From DATMGU01 sp035555315 (lineage in GTDB: Bacteria; Pseudomonadota; Alphaproteobacteria; ATCC43930; CGMCC-115725), in contig DATMGU010000083.1 of NCBI GenBank assembly GCA_035555315.1, positions 21,203-85,202 of the forward strand: a stretch of DNA of 64,000 bases, in the 5' to 3' direction. The position numbers and the translations under genes were made by a program. The notes under the pieces are model-generated. The model was given only the letters and a program-made list of their open reading frames with translations. It searched no databases and was not told the DNA's origin. The first letter of the stretch is position 1. Each line of letters starts with the position of its first letter. Of the stretch, positions 8,999 to 18,223 are shown piece after piece.

Positions 8999-10208
8999 CG
9001 ATGATGACGCCGGTGAAGGTCTGGTTCACATGCATGGACATGTATTGTTCGCCATAGGTGCAGAACCCGACCACATGCTGTTCGACGAAGAGCGCCGAGA
9101 CGGCGGATTTCAGTCGTCGCTGTTCGATCTCCAGATTGCGCAGCACGCAATCGCAGCCGATGATCAGGTCCGGCGGACCGACATCATGGCGCAGGCGCCG
9201 GAACAGGTCCTTGAGATCTTCCAGGATATCGACGCCCTTGGCTACCGTCAGCACGATCCCCTCGTCGATCGCGCAGAGGAAGGTCAGGCTATGGTCCGGG
9301 TTGACCTTCTGGATCGCGCGGACATGGTATTGGCCGCCGACCCGGACCATGACGGGATGGGCGGCGAAGATCTTGGGCGAGAGCGGCGTGCCCGCCAGCC
9401 CGACCAGCCGCGCATATTCCGAGGCCGCGGGCTCGGCATTGATCTCATAGACCCGGCGCTGATCGAGATCGGCGCCGGTCACCACCATCTTGCAATCGGT
9501 CGGCACGAAATGCTCGGTCTTGAAGACCGAGAAGCGCCGCCGGGTCATGATCAGCAACAGCACCGCTGCGTCGTCGATGAAGCGGCCGTCATGGAACACG
9601 TAGCACCGGCTGAAATTCATGCCATCGCCGGCCGACCCGCCGACGAGCGGCGTCCCGTTGAGCGTATTGCCGATGGCGCTCACCAACTGTTCCTCCCGCA
9701 CCGACATGCCGTCGACCAGCAGCAGGGCGAAGGCCTCGCCGGGCGAGAATCGGCCATCGCTGTCGGCCGCGAGATCCGCCTGCGCCGCCATGACCAGCCG
9801 CGTCCGCTCGATCGTCGTCGCGATCTTGAAGTCCTTGAGGTCCTGGAACAGGGTCGACGCGATCGCGAAATCGCCTGACGGAAAGCCGATGCCGCTCAAG
9901 CCGCCGCTGATATAGCCGAACGGGGTGATCTCGCCCGCCGTGGTGCAGCCGAAGACATTGGTATCGCCGAAATGGTACCGGATCGCCGCGGCCAGTTCCG
10001 ACAGAACATAGTGCGGCGAGCAGAAGATCAGTACGAAGGCCAGATCGGGGCCGCCGATCTGCCGATACAGCTCGCCCACCGCCGACCAGGGTTCGGCAGC
10101 GCTGGAACCGCCTCTTCGCAACTGCGTTGTCGGCATCGGTCGGTCCACCTCCGCTGACCGATCAGACGTCTTTGCCATCGGGATGGCAAGCCACCGGACG
10201 ACAGCCAC
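8988..10208 (-). CDS. FIST domain signal-transduction protein
   Basis: Up to 406 residues. The FIST N domain (about 55-250) has blocks such as FCSPHY, GCTTAGEI and GTPLVGGSAGDG; the FIST C domain is about 250-395. FIST proteins are predicted small-ligand sensors that associate with kinases and chemoreceptors. The gene lies just upstream of and overlaps the hybrid kinase on the same strand, so the two probably form a sensory unit. The start is uncertain: in-frame ATGs at 10208, 10178 and 10136 are possible, and the domain begins well after all of them. It is divergent from pqqA, and their shared 200-base gap is the place to look for the regulator's binding site. Confidence 0.85.
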   Translation of the reverse strand: MAVVRWLAIPMAKTSDRSAEVDRPMPTTQLRRGGSSAAEPWSAVGELYRQIGGPDLAFVLIFCSPHYVLSELAAAIRYHFGDTNVFGCTTAGEITPFGYISGGLSGIGFPSGDFAIASTLFQDLKDFKIATTIERTRLVMAAQADLAADSDGRFSPGEAFALLLVDGMSVREEQLVSAIGNTLNGTPLVGGSAGDGMNFSRCYVFHDGRFIDDAAVLLLIMTRRRFSVFKTEHFVPTDCKMVVTGADLDQRRVYEINAEPAASEYARLVGLAGTPLSPKIFAAHPVMVRVGGQYHVRAIQKVNPDHSLTFLCAIDEGIVLTVAKGVDILEDLKDLFRRLRHDVGPPDLIIGCDCVLRNLEIEQRRLKSAVSALFVEQHVVGFCTYGEQYMSMHVNQTFTGVIIGAP

Positions 10209-10412
10209 CGGGCATCTTGGGGCAGATCATCCACCAGCATTCAAAGGTGCCGCCCCGACGACAATGCTTCTTTAGTCGTATTGCATGCCCGGTCGAACGG
10301 CGTTCTCAATAGCGGGCACTCTGAATAATCAGAGGCTCATCGACCCGTACGCGCACCAGAATGACGTGTGGTTCGCAAAAGTTTCGACGATCAGCCCATG
10401 GAGGAAAACGCG
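10209..10412. promoter_or_regulatory. Divergent FIST/pqqA promoter region
   Basis: A 204-base gap between the minus-strand FIST gene and pqqA. It contains TAGTCGTATTGC at 10273-10284, similar to sites before the ABC operon (34-45) and xoxF (18066-18077). A strong Shine-Dalgarno (GGAGG, 10400-10404) precedes the pqqA start at 10413. An in-frame ATG at 10398 exists but would place the Shine-Dalgarno inside the gene. Confidence 0.4.
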
Positions 10413-10493
10413 ATGACGTGGAAGACACCGACCATCATCGAAATCGCCCTCGGCGCCGAAATCAACTGCTACGCCTGCGCCGAACTGAAGTAG
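10413..10493 (+). CDS. pqqA: PQQ precursor peptide PqqA
   Basis: A 26-residue peptide (starts MTWKTPTIIE) containing the E-x-x-x-Y pair that supplies the PQQ backbone: E16 and Y20 in EINCY. This is the usual size for PqqA (about 22-30 residues). PqqE, with PqqD as chaperone, links these two side chains before proteolysis. A good ribosome binding site at 10400-10404 supports this start; a longer form from 10398 would have 31 residues. It heads the run pqqA-B-C-D-E in the classical order. No dedicated pqqF/G protease gene is visible in the window. Confidence 0.95.
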   Translation: MTWKTPTIIEIALGAEINCYACAELK

Positions 10494-10546
10494 CCCGCTA
10501 AAGCCGGCGCGGCGGCCTTAGGGTCGCCGGCCGTCGGAGCAGCGCC

Positions 10547-11467
10547 ATGTTCGCTGTTGTCCTCGGTGCGGCGGCCGGCGGGGGCTTCCCGCAGTGGAAC
10601 TCCAACGCGCCGGCGTGCAGGCGGGCGCGCCGTGGCGATCGGGCGGCCCGACCGCTGACCCAGGCTTCCCTCGCGGTCAGCCTGGATGGGCAGTCATGGG
10701 TCTTGCTCAACGCCTCCCCGGATCTGCGACAGCAGATCGAGGCGAACCCTTGCTTGCACCCGCGCGACGGCCTGCGCTCCTCGCCGATATCCGCCATTGC
10801 CCTGACCGGTGGCGACGTCGATGCGGTCGCCGGTCTGCTGACCCTGCGGGAGCGTCAGCCCTTCACGGTCTATGGCACGCGGCGCATCCATGGCGTGCTT
10901 GACGCCAATCCGATTTTCGAGGTGCTGACCCGCGATCTGGTCGCGCGCCGGATCTTGCCGCTGGGCGAGCCGGTAACCGTGGCCGAGACGGGCGACGGCG
11001 CGCGGCGCCTGACGATCGAACTCTTCGCCGTGCCGGGCAAGGTGCCGCTCTATCTGGAGCAGCCAGGTGCGGCGCCGCCGATCGTCGAGGGGGAGGAGAC
11101 GGTCGGGATCGCGGTCGATGACGGGCGTCGCCGCCTCTATTTCATCCCCGGCTGCGCCGCCGTGACCGAGACGCTTGCCCGCCGGCTCTCAGGCGCGGAT
11201 CTCGTCTTCTTCGACGGAACGCTCTGGACCGATGACGAAATGATCCGGGCCGGTCTCGGCACCAAGACGGGCGCCCGGATGGGCCATATGAGCCTCGACG
11301 GTCCGCATGGCACGCTCGCCGCCTTCCGGTCCCTCGATATCGGGCGCAAGATCCTGATCCATATCAATAATTCCAATCCGATCCTGCTCAGCGACTCACC
11401 CGAACGGGCGAGGGTCGAGGCGGCGGGGTGGGAGATCGCCTATGACGGAATGGACGTGACCCTATGA
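10547..11467 (+). CDS. pqqB: PQQ biosynthesis protein PqqB
   Basis: 306 residues, the normal PqqB length, of the metallo-beta-lactamase superfamily. The N-terminal GAAAGGGFPQWN block and the downstream HMSLDGPHG and INNSNPIL blocks are family hallmarks. PqqB acts as an iron-dependent hydroxylase on the cross-linked Glu-Tyr intermediate in PQQ synthesis. It begins 53 bases after pqqA, and its stop overlaps the pqqC start by four bases (11464-11467), indicating one operon with coupled translation. Confidence 0.97.
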   Translation: MFAVVLGAAAGGGFPQWNSNAPACRRARRGDRAARPLTQASLAVSLDGQSWVLLNASPDLRQQIEANPCLHPRDGLRSSPISAIALTGGDVDAVAGLLTLRERQPFTVYGTRRIHGVLDANPIFEVLTRDLVARRILPLGEPVTVAETGDGARRLTIELFAVPGKVPLYLEQPGAAPPIVEGEETVGIAVDDGRRRLYFIPGCAAVTETLARRLSGADLVFFDGTLWTDDEMIRAGLGTKTGARMGHMSLDGPHGTLAAFRSLDIGRKILIHINNSNPILLSDSPERARVEAAGWEIAYDGMDVTL

Positions 11468-12204
11468 CGGCCAGCTTGCTCTCGCCGGACGCGCTCGAGG
11501 CCGCCTTCAGGGCGATCGGCGCCGATCGCTATCACAATCTGCATCCGTTCCATCGCCGGCTCCATGGCGGTGGTTTGAACCGGGGCCAGGTCCAGGCCTG
11601 GGCGCTCAATCGCTATTATTATCAGAGCCGGATCCCGATGAAGGATGCGAGCCTGCTGGCCCGCCTGCCGACGGCCGATCTGCGCCGGGCCTGGCGCGGC
11701 CGGCTGGAAGATCATGACGGCGGCGCGCCCGGAACCGGCGGGGTCGCGCGCTGGCTGAAGCTGGCGGAGGGGGTCGGGCTCGATCCCGCCGTCGTGGAAG
11801 CGACGACGGGCATCCTGGCCGGCACGCGCTTCGCTGTCGATGCCTATGTCGCCTTCGTGCGCGAGCGCAGCATTCTCGAAGCGATCGCCTCGTCGCTGAC
11901 CGAGCTGTTCGCGCCGACGATCATCGCCGAGCGCGTCTCCGGCATGCTGGCCCATTATGCCTTCGTCACGCCCGAGACCCTGGCCTATTTCACGCCGCGC
12001 CTGACTCAGGCGCCGCGCGACGCCGATTTCGCGTTGTCCTATGTGCGCGAGCACGCGGTGACGATCGAGCAGCAGCAGGCCGTGCTCGCCGCTCTGCGTT
12101 TCAAATGCGACGTGCTCTGGTCGCAACTCGACGCGTTGCATTTCGCCTATGTCGAGCCGGGCCATATTCCGCCCGGCGCCTTCGTGCCGGAGGACCGGCG
12201 ATGA
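11464..12204 (+). CDS. pqqC: PQQ synthase PqqC
   Basis: 246 residues of the TenA/haem-oxygenase-like all-helical PqqC family. It catalyses the final ring closure and eight-electron oxidation to PQQ, without a metal. The HPFHRRLHGG and NRYYYQSRIPMKDA blocks near residues 25-65 and the EHAVTIEQQQ block near 198 carry the conserved His, Tyr and Arg residues of the active site. It overlaps pqqB and pqqD by ATGA on each side. The length is close to the standard 235-255. Unlike some methylobacteria, pqqC and pqqD are separate genes here. Confidence 0.97.
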   Translation: MTASLLSPDALEAAFRAIGADRYHNLHPFHRRLHGGGLNRGQVQAWALNRYYYQSRIPMKDASLLARLPTADLRRAWRGRLEDHDGGAPGTGGVARWLKLAEGVGLDPAVVEATTGILAGTRFAVDAYVAFVRERSILEAIASSLTELFAPTIIAERVSGMLAHYAFVTPETLAYFTPRLTQAPRDADFALSYVREHAVTIEQQQAVLAALRFKCDVLWSQLDALHFAYVEPGHIPPGAFVPEDRR

Positions 12205-12482
12205 GCGACCCCTCCGGCGACGGAACCGTGCCGGCGCTCGGCCGCGGGGTAAAGTTCCGCTTCGACGAGGTCCGGCAAAACTGGGTGCTGCTGGCGCCGG
12301 AGCGGCTGTTCGTGCCGGATGAACAGGCCGTGGAGATCTTGAAACTGGTCGACGGCGTCAGAAGCCTGGGCGCCATCATCGACGATCTGGCCGGCCGGTT
12401 CGCCGCGCCGCGCGATCTGGTCGCGCGCGACGTGGCGGCCATGCTGGGCGATCTGGCCGATAAGGGAGCGATCACCCTATGA
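12201..12482 (+). CDS. pqqD: PQQ biosynthesis peptide chaperone PqqD
   Basis: 93 residues of the RRE/PqqD winged-helix-like family. It binds PqqA and delivers it to the radical SAM enzyme PqqE. The [15 protein letters not shown] segment (about 19-33) and the following helical [14 protein letters not shown] region fit the fold. It overlaps pqqC (ATGA at 12201-12204) and pqqE (12479-12482), so stoichiometric coupling with both is likely. Confidence 0.96.
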   Translation: MSDPSGDGTVPALGRGVKFRFDEVRQNWVLLAPERLFVPDEQAVEILKLVDGVRSLGAIIDDLAGRFAAPRDLVARDVAAMLGDLADKGAITL

Positions 12483-13600
12483 GCGCGCTGGCTGTGACCT
12501 CGCTGGCACCGCCGATGGGCCTATTGGCCGAGCTTACCCATCGCTGCCCGCTGCGATGCCCGTATTGCTCGAACCCGCTGGAACTCGAACGCGGTGCCGG
12601 CGAGCTCGATACGGCGACCTGGCTGCGCGTGCTCGACGAGGCCGCCGATCTCGGCATCCTGCAGGTGCATTTTTCCGGGGGCGAGCCGACCGTCCGGCGC
12701 GATTTGCCCGATCTGGTCCGACGCGCGGCGGAGCGTCAGCTCTACAGCAACCTCATCACCTCGGGCGTCATGCTCGACGAGCGTATGCTGGGCGGTCTGG
12801 TCGAGGCCGGGCTCGATCATGTCCAATTGAGCTTCCAGGACGTCGAGACCGGCAATGCCGAGCGGATCGGCGGGATGGCCGGTGCCCAGGCGAAGAAGCG
12901 CGCGGCGGCGGCGCTCATCCAGCACGCCGGTCTGCCGCTCACCGTCAATCTCGTCATCCATCGCCAGAATATCGACCATCTGCCGGCCATGATCGCGCTC
13001 GGCGCGGAGCTGCGTGCCGAGCGGATCGAGGTCGCCCATGTGCAGTATTACGGTTGGGGACTGGTGAATCGCGACGCGCTGCTGCCGAGCCGCGCCCAGC
13101 TGGAGGCGGCGACGGCGGAGGTCGAGGCGGCGCGCGGACGCTTCAAAGGCCGCATGGTCATCGACTATGTCACGCCCGACTATTATGCCGAGCGCCCGAA
13201 AGCCTGCATGGGCGGCTGGGGACGACGCTTCATCAACATCACGCCCGCCGGCAAGGCGTTGCCTTGCCACGCGGCCGAAACCCTGCCGGGCCTCACCTTT
13301 CCCTCGGTTCGGGAAGCGAGCCTGGCCGCCATCTGGCGGGACGCGCCGGCCTTCGAACGGTATCGCGGCACCGACTGGATGGTCGAGCCCTGCAGGAGCT
13401 GCGACCGGCGCGAGATCGACTGGGGCGGCTGCCGCTGCCAGGCCCTCGCCCTGACCGGCGATGCCGCCAACGCCGATCCCGCCTGCGCCCTCTCGCCCCA
13501 TCACGGGGCCATGCGGGCGGCGATCGCGGCGGCCGATCGCGCCACGGCGCCGGGCTTCGTCTATCGCCGGATCGGGGCCGCGCCGACGGTCGAGGCATGA
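12479..13600 (+). CDS. pqqE: Radical SAM enzyme PqqE
   Basis: 373 residues. The radical SAM motif C-x3-C-x2-C is at C23, C27 and C30 ([10 protein letters not shown]). The C-terminal SPASM region carries further cysteines ([26 protein letters not shown]) for auxiliary iron-sulfur clusters. PqqE forms the carbon-carbon bond between the Glu and Tyr of PqqA. It is coupled to pqqD upstream and to the metallohydrolase downstream (ATGA at 13597-13600), so that hydrolase is co-produced with PQQ synthesis. Confidence 0.97.
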   Translation: MSALAVTSLAPPMGLLAELTHRCPLRCPYCSNPLELERGAGELDTATWLRVLDEAADLGILQVHFSGGEPTVRRDLPDLVRRAAERQLYSNLITSGVMLDERMLGGLVEAGLDHVQLSFQDVETGNAERIGGMAGAQAKKRAAAALIQHAGLPLTVNLVIHRQNIDHLPAMIALGAELRAERIEVAHVQYYGWGLVNRDALLPSRAQLEAATAEVEAARGRFKGRMVIDYVTPDYYAERPKACMGGWGRRFINITPAGKALPCHAAETLPGLTFPSVREASLAAIWRDAPAFERYRGTDWMVEPCRSCDRREIDWGGCRCQALALTGDAANADPACALSPHHGAMRAAIAAADRATAPGFVYRRIGAAPTVEA

Positions 13601-14535
13601 CGCGGCGCCAGTTCACGGCGCTCATCGGGATCTGGCTGGCCAGGACCGGTGCCGCCGATGCCGCGCCGCCGCCCTCGACGGCAACTCCCTTCTCGATGAC
13701 CGAAGTCGCGCCGGGCATCTTCGTGCGTCAGGGCGTTCACCAGGACGCGACGGCGGAAAATGACGATGCCATCGCCAATATCGGCTTCATCGTCGGGCCG
13801 GCGACCGTCGCGGTGATCGATCCGGGTGGCAGTCTCGATGACGGCGCCCGGTTGCGCGCCACGGTCCAGGCCACGACCGATCGGCCGATCCGCTATGTCG
13901 TGATGACCCATGCCCATCCCGATCACATCTTCGGCGATGTCGCCTTCGTGCCGGATCATCCGGTCTTCGTCGGCCATGCCCGCCTGGCCGGCGCGCTGGC
14001 CGATCGCGGCGACTATTATCGCCGGCGGCTGGTCGAGATTCTGGGGGCCGACCGGGCCGGGGATTACGAGGTGCCGACCCTGCTGGTCGCCGACAGGGCC
14101 CAGCTCGATCTCGGCGGCCGCATCCTCGATCTGCAGGCCCATGGCGCCGCCCATACCGACAACGACCTGACCGTCCTGGATCGGCGGACAGCGACGTTGT
14201 GGGCGGCGGATCTGCTGTTCGTCGACCGGATTCCGGCGATCGATGGCAGTCTGTCCGGTTGGCTGAAGGCGCTCGACGGGCTGAAGGCGCTGCCGGCGAC
14301 CCGCGCGGTGCCGGGCCATGGGCCGCCGATCGTGCCCTGGCCGGCGGCGGCCGCGGATGAGGAGCGCTATTTCCAGACGCTCGCCTCGGAGATCCGCGCG
14401 CTCATCGCCAAGGGGGACGATATCGAGACCGCCGTCACCGGGGTCGGGCTTGGCGAGCGGGGCAAGTGGCTGCTGTTCGACGATTACAACGGGCGCAACG
14501 TGACGGCCGCGTTCAAGGAGCTGGAGTGGGAATAG
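13597..14535 (+). CDS. Quinoprotein relay system zinc metallohydrolase (metallo-beta-lactamase fold)
   Basis: 312 residues, exported by an N-terminal signal (starts MTRRQF). The metal motif HAHPDH (H105, H107, D109, H110), a second metal histidine in HGAAHTDND and the late VPGHG form a standard two-metal MBL site. Relatives occur beside quinoprotein dehydrogenases and SoxYZ-like carriers and are proposed to act on a carrier-bound sulfur or relay intermediate. The gene follows pqqE with a four-base overlap and precedes a SoxYZ-like protein, which agrees with that family context. The actual substrate is unknown. Confidence 0.85.
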   Translation: MTRRQFTALIGIWLARTGAADAAPPPSTATPFSMTEVAPGIFVRQGVHQDATAENDDAIANIGFIVGPATVAVIDPGGSLDDGARLRATVQATTDRPIRYVVMTHAHPDHIFGDVAFVPDHPVFVGHARLAGALADRGDYYRRRLVEILGADRAGDYEVPTLLVADRAQLDLGGRILDLQAHGAAHTDNDLTVLDRRTATLWAADLLFVDRIPAIDGSLSGWLKALDGLKALPATRAVPGHGPPIVPWPAAAADEERYFQTLASEIRALIAKGDDIETAVTGVGLGERGKWLLFDDYNGRNVTAAFKELEWE

Positions 14536-14568
14536 CAGGCGGGCGGGGATAGCTGGGAGGATGCGCGC

Positions 14569-15375
14569 ATGAGACGGATCGTCTTGCTTCTCGTTCTGTC
14601 GATGCTTGGCTGGACAGCGGCGCCGGCCCGGGCCGAGGAGGATGACGCGGCCCGCCAGGCCCGCTGGCAGGACCTTCGCCATGCCGTGTTCGGCGACCGC
14701 CAGGTCGAAGAGGGCGCCGGCATCATCACCCTCGATGCGCCGCCGCGCGCGCTCGATGCCGCCCTCGTGCCGATCGCCATCGATCTCGTGGGGCCGGCCA
14801 AGGTGACGGCGGTCTATCTGGTGATCGACGAGAATCCGTCGCCGTTGGCTGGTACCGTTCATTTCGGCCCGGCCGCCGACACGCGGGAACTCCGCCTGCG
14901 GGTCCGGGTCGATGCCTATACGCTGATGCACGCGGTGGCGGAGACCGAGGATGGGCGTCTGTTCGTCGCCGAGACATTCGTGAAGGCGGCCGGCGGCTGC
15001 TCGGCGCCCTCGACCAAGGATCAGAAGCTGGCGCTCGAACGATTGGGCCAAATGAAGCTCAAACCCGTGGGCGAGGCGTCGGCAAACAAGAGCGGCGAGA
15101 CGATGCAGTTGCTGATCAGCCATCCCAATTCCAACGGGATGCAGATGGATCAGCTCACCCGGAACTATACGCCGGCCCGCTTCATCCAGGACATCAGGGT
15201 GACGCGCGGCGCCGCGCTCGTCTTCGATCTGGAGGCGGATATCTCGCTGAGCGAAGATCCGGCGATCACCTTCGGGCTGCTTGGCAAGGCTCCCGGACCG
15301 CTCGCGGTCGAGGTCCATGACAGCGCCAACGCCACCTTCAAGCAGAGTTTCGAACTGCCGGGCAAGGGAAGCTGA
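14569..15375 (+). CDS. Quinoprotein-associated SoxYZ-like carrier protein
   Basis: 268 residues with a signal peptide ending AARA-like at about 22. The N-terminal half resembles SoxY and contains the swinging-arm-like cysteine C144 in AGGCSAP; here the cysteine is internal rather than at the C-terminus. The C-terminal half (about 170-268) resembles SoxZ. Such fused SoxYZ proteins sit next to PQQ-dependent dehydrogenases with an MBL-fold hydrolase, as here. By analogy with sulfur oxidation the cysteine may carry a covalent intermediate; what it carries is not known. It is the last gene of the pqq operon and is convergent with the minus-strand gene at 15393. Confidence 0.85.
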   Translation: MRRIVLLLVLSMLGWTAAPARAEEDDAARQARWQDLRHAVFGDRQVEEGAGIITLDAPPRALDAALVPIAIDLVGPAKVTAVYLVIDENPSPLAGTVHFGPAADTRELRLRVRVDAYTLMHAVAETEDGRLFVAETFVKAAGGCSAPSTKDQKLALERLGQMKLKPVGEASANKSGETMQLLISHPNSNGMQMDQLTRNYTPARFIQDIRVTRGAALVFDLEADISLSEDPAITFGLLGKAPGPLAVEVHDSANATFKQSFELPGKGS

Positions 15376-15392
15376 TGGCGGCCGAGCCCCGG

Positions 15393-15758
15393 TTATCTAC
15401 AGCGCAGATTTACTTCGGCCTGGGCGCGCCGCAGCTTCTCGGTCTCTTCCCTGGCGACCGGTGTGTCGCGGAACAGCGCGCCGCGCTCGCCCAGACCGCC
15501 CTGCTGCATGCGCAGGATCGTATCGGCCTTTTCGTAATCGTCGTAGGGCATGAAGTCGGCGATCGTATCGATGCCGCAGGCGCATTTGTCGAGCAGTTCG
15601 CGCTTGAAGCCGTTGGCGGCGAGGCAGCCGATGACGTAATCCGCCCGGGCGGCGGTCGGGTAGTCGTTCCTCTTATGATGCGTGGGCTCGGCCCGGGCCG
15701 GCACGGTGAAGGTCAGGGCGGCGATCAGGGCGACGCGAAGCGCCGGGCGATACGTCAT
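15393..15758 (-). CDS. Small secreted cysteine-containing protein, quinoprotein neighbourhood
   Basis: 121 residues with a signal peptide (hydrophobic ALRVALIAALTFTV, cleavage after ARA). The mature part has four cysteines (in VIGCLAA, KCACGID and near the C-terminus, LRC), suggesting two disulfides. I do not recognise a named function. It overlaps the upstream minus-strand gene by ATGA (15755-15758), so the two are co-translated. Its place between the SoxYZ-like carrier and the formaldehyde dehydrogenase suggests a periplasmic helper role in alcohol oxidation, by inference only. Confidence 0.7.
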   Translation of the reverse strand: MTYRPALRVALIAALTFTVPARAEPTHHKRNDYPTAARADYVIGCLAANGFKRELLDKCACGIDTIADFMPYDDYEKADTILRMQQGGLGERGALFRDTPVAREETEKLRRAQAEVNLRCR

Positions 15759-16408
15759 GGTGTTTCTCCGACAAACGTGAGCCGCTCGGTCCAGGCCGGG
15801 GCACCGGCGGCCGGGTCGGCCGGCACCTCGGTGCCGAGTTCGGCCAATTGCCCGGGGACCTGGTCGGACAGGACGAAATCGTAGGTCTTGCCCTGGACGG
15901 TCGGCAGATGATCGAAGCGATGGTCGTCGGCGAAGGGCTTCAGGGTGACGCGGTGGGCCGGGATGCGCTTGCCGTCGAACTGGATCTCGGTCTCGGACAG
16001 TTCGGCCCGATCGATGAAGGCCGTGCGGATGCGATTGCGAAAATAAGCCGCGGCGATGCCGACCTGGTCCTTCATCTCGCCGACGTCATGCTCGAGGAAA
16101 ACCATGAGCAGTGGGTTGCCGGAAAAATCATCGACCGCCGGAAAGAAGGCATGATGGGTACCGGTCAGGAAGTCGAAACTGACGTATTTCGTCCCGTTCG
16201 GATGGATCTCGTCGATATGGACCGAGACCTGGTCGGCGAAGGCGGCCGGGCCGGTTTGCTCGAACCGGTAATTGAGCGTTTCCGGATGACCGATATTGCT
16301 GAGATGCGGCGTTTCGAACAGCGCGGCCTGGGCGGGACTGAGAGGGGGCGGACCGGTCGGCGCCTCGGCCTGGGCGATGGACGAACCCAGGGGCAGGACC
16401 AAGATCAT
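15755..16408 (-). CDS. Secreted protein of unknown function in the quinoprotein cluster
   Basis: About 217 residues. Hydrophobic leader MILVLPLGSSIAQA suggests export, but the usual positively charged n-region would lie upstream of the ATG at 16408 (RSSWVRAG), so the true start may be a non-ATG codon between 16408 and about 16450. The mature protein looks mainly beta-stranded, with blocks such as GTKYVSFDFLTGTHHAFFP. No known family is recognised. The stop overlaps the next gene, and a plus-strand gene begins at 16472, so the start must lie in a short window. Longer reading frames back to 16708 cross that gene and are not credible. Confidence 0.6.
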   Translation of the reverse strand: MILVLPLGSSIAQAEAPTGPPPLSPAQAALFETPHLSNIGHPETLNYRFEQTGPAAFADQVSVHIDEIHPNGTKYVSFDFLTGTHHAFFPAVDDFSGNPLLMVFLEHDVGEMKDQVGIAAAYFRNRIRTAFIDRAELSETEIQFDGKRIPAHRVTLKPFADDHRFDHLPTVQGKTYDFVLSDQVPGQLAELGTEVPADPAAGAPAWTERLTFVGETP

Positions 16409-16471
16409 CAAGGATGCCAGGCCGGCCCGGACCCACGAGGATCGTCCGGGCAGTCGACGAAGGAGGGAAGC

Positions 16472-16678
16472 GTGATCGAACTGGTGCTCGTCTATTGCAT
16501 GGTCGCCGATCCCAAGAATTGCCTGGAGCGGCGGCCGGTCTTCGAGGATCCGCTGACCGCGGCCAGTTGCGTGATGAATGCCCAGCGGATGGCGATCGAG
16601 TATGTGCGCGACCATCCGGCCTGGCAGCTCGCCGGTTGGCGCTGCGAGAAGGACAAGCCGTCGGAGCTGCCGTCCTGA
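16472..16678 (+). CDS. Small conserved-looking protein, GTG start
   Basis: 68 residues starting at a GTG, with a near-ideal Shine-Dalgarno (AGGAGGGA, 16461-16468) a few bases upstream. It contains three cysteines (VYCMVAD, KNCLERR, ASCVMNA) plus GWRCEKD near the end. There is no signal peptide. Codon use matches its neighbours. I do not recognise a family. It is divergent from the 217-residue secreted protein and convergent with the formaldehyde dehydrogenase gene, so it is probably transcribed alone. It could be missed by length-limited gene callers. Confidence 0.6.
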   Translation: MIELVLVYCMVADPKNCLERRPVFEDPLTAASCVMNAQRMAIEYVRDHPAWQLAGWRCEKDKPSELPS

Positions 16679-16704
16679 GCGCCGATCCCCCATGAACCGG
16701 TCGC

Positions 16705-17814
<1,110 letters not shown>

Positions 17815-18223
17815 CGTTCGTGATCCTTGCCGTTGCTGTTCCGCGGAGAGGCCGCTCATATCGGCGACGTCGTCTGGTCGAGACATTTGACCGTCGATCG
17901 ATCCCGCCGCGCAAGAGACGGCACGGCCACCGCCGCCGGCTTTTCGCTGCTGCGCGAAGAACTCCGCTGCGGCGCGGTAAGAATTTGATATTCAATCCAA
18001 ATATCGGATCGGATGAGATGCTGCGCGGGCTTCGACAAGAAATCGGCGACTGAAGTACAGGACTAAAGTCTCATCGGTGGAAACCGGCGGCGGCATTGAC
18101 CACCGCCCCCCTCCGCGCAATCGTCACTTCCGGCTAGCGAGCATTGCATCGCAAGAAATGGCCGTGCGCTCCAACGGCTTCTGAAAAAAGCCGGTCAGGC
18201 GACGACAAGATTGGGAGGAAACC
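17815..18223. promoter_or_regulatory. Divergent adhC/xoxF promoter region
   Basis: A 409-base gap with no credible gene. An AT-richer patch at about 17980-18010 with TTGATATTCAA (4-base arms) may hold promoter elements. GACTAAAGTC at 18061-18070 is a small inverted repeat that runs into AAGTCTCATCGG (18066-18077), which resembles sites before pqqA and the ABC operon. The xoxF ribosome binding site GGGAGGAAA is just before the ATG at 18224. Confidence 0.4.

Noticed and set aside
7106..9004. A 632-codon plus-strand frame opposite the hybrid kinase gene
   Set aside because: The kinase on the other strand has all expected domains; this frame is an Arg/Gln/Glu-rich shadow.
17820..18053. A 77-codon plus-strand frame in the adhC/xoxF gap
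   Set aside because: It starts at a non-ATG codon without a ribosome binding site and has Arg-rich, non-coding-like composition.
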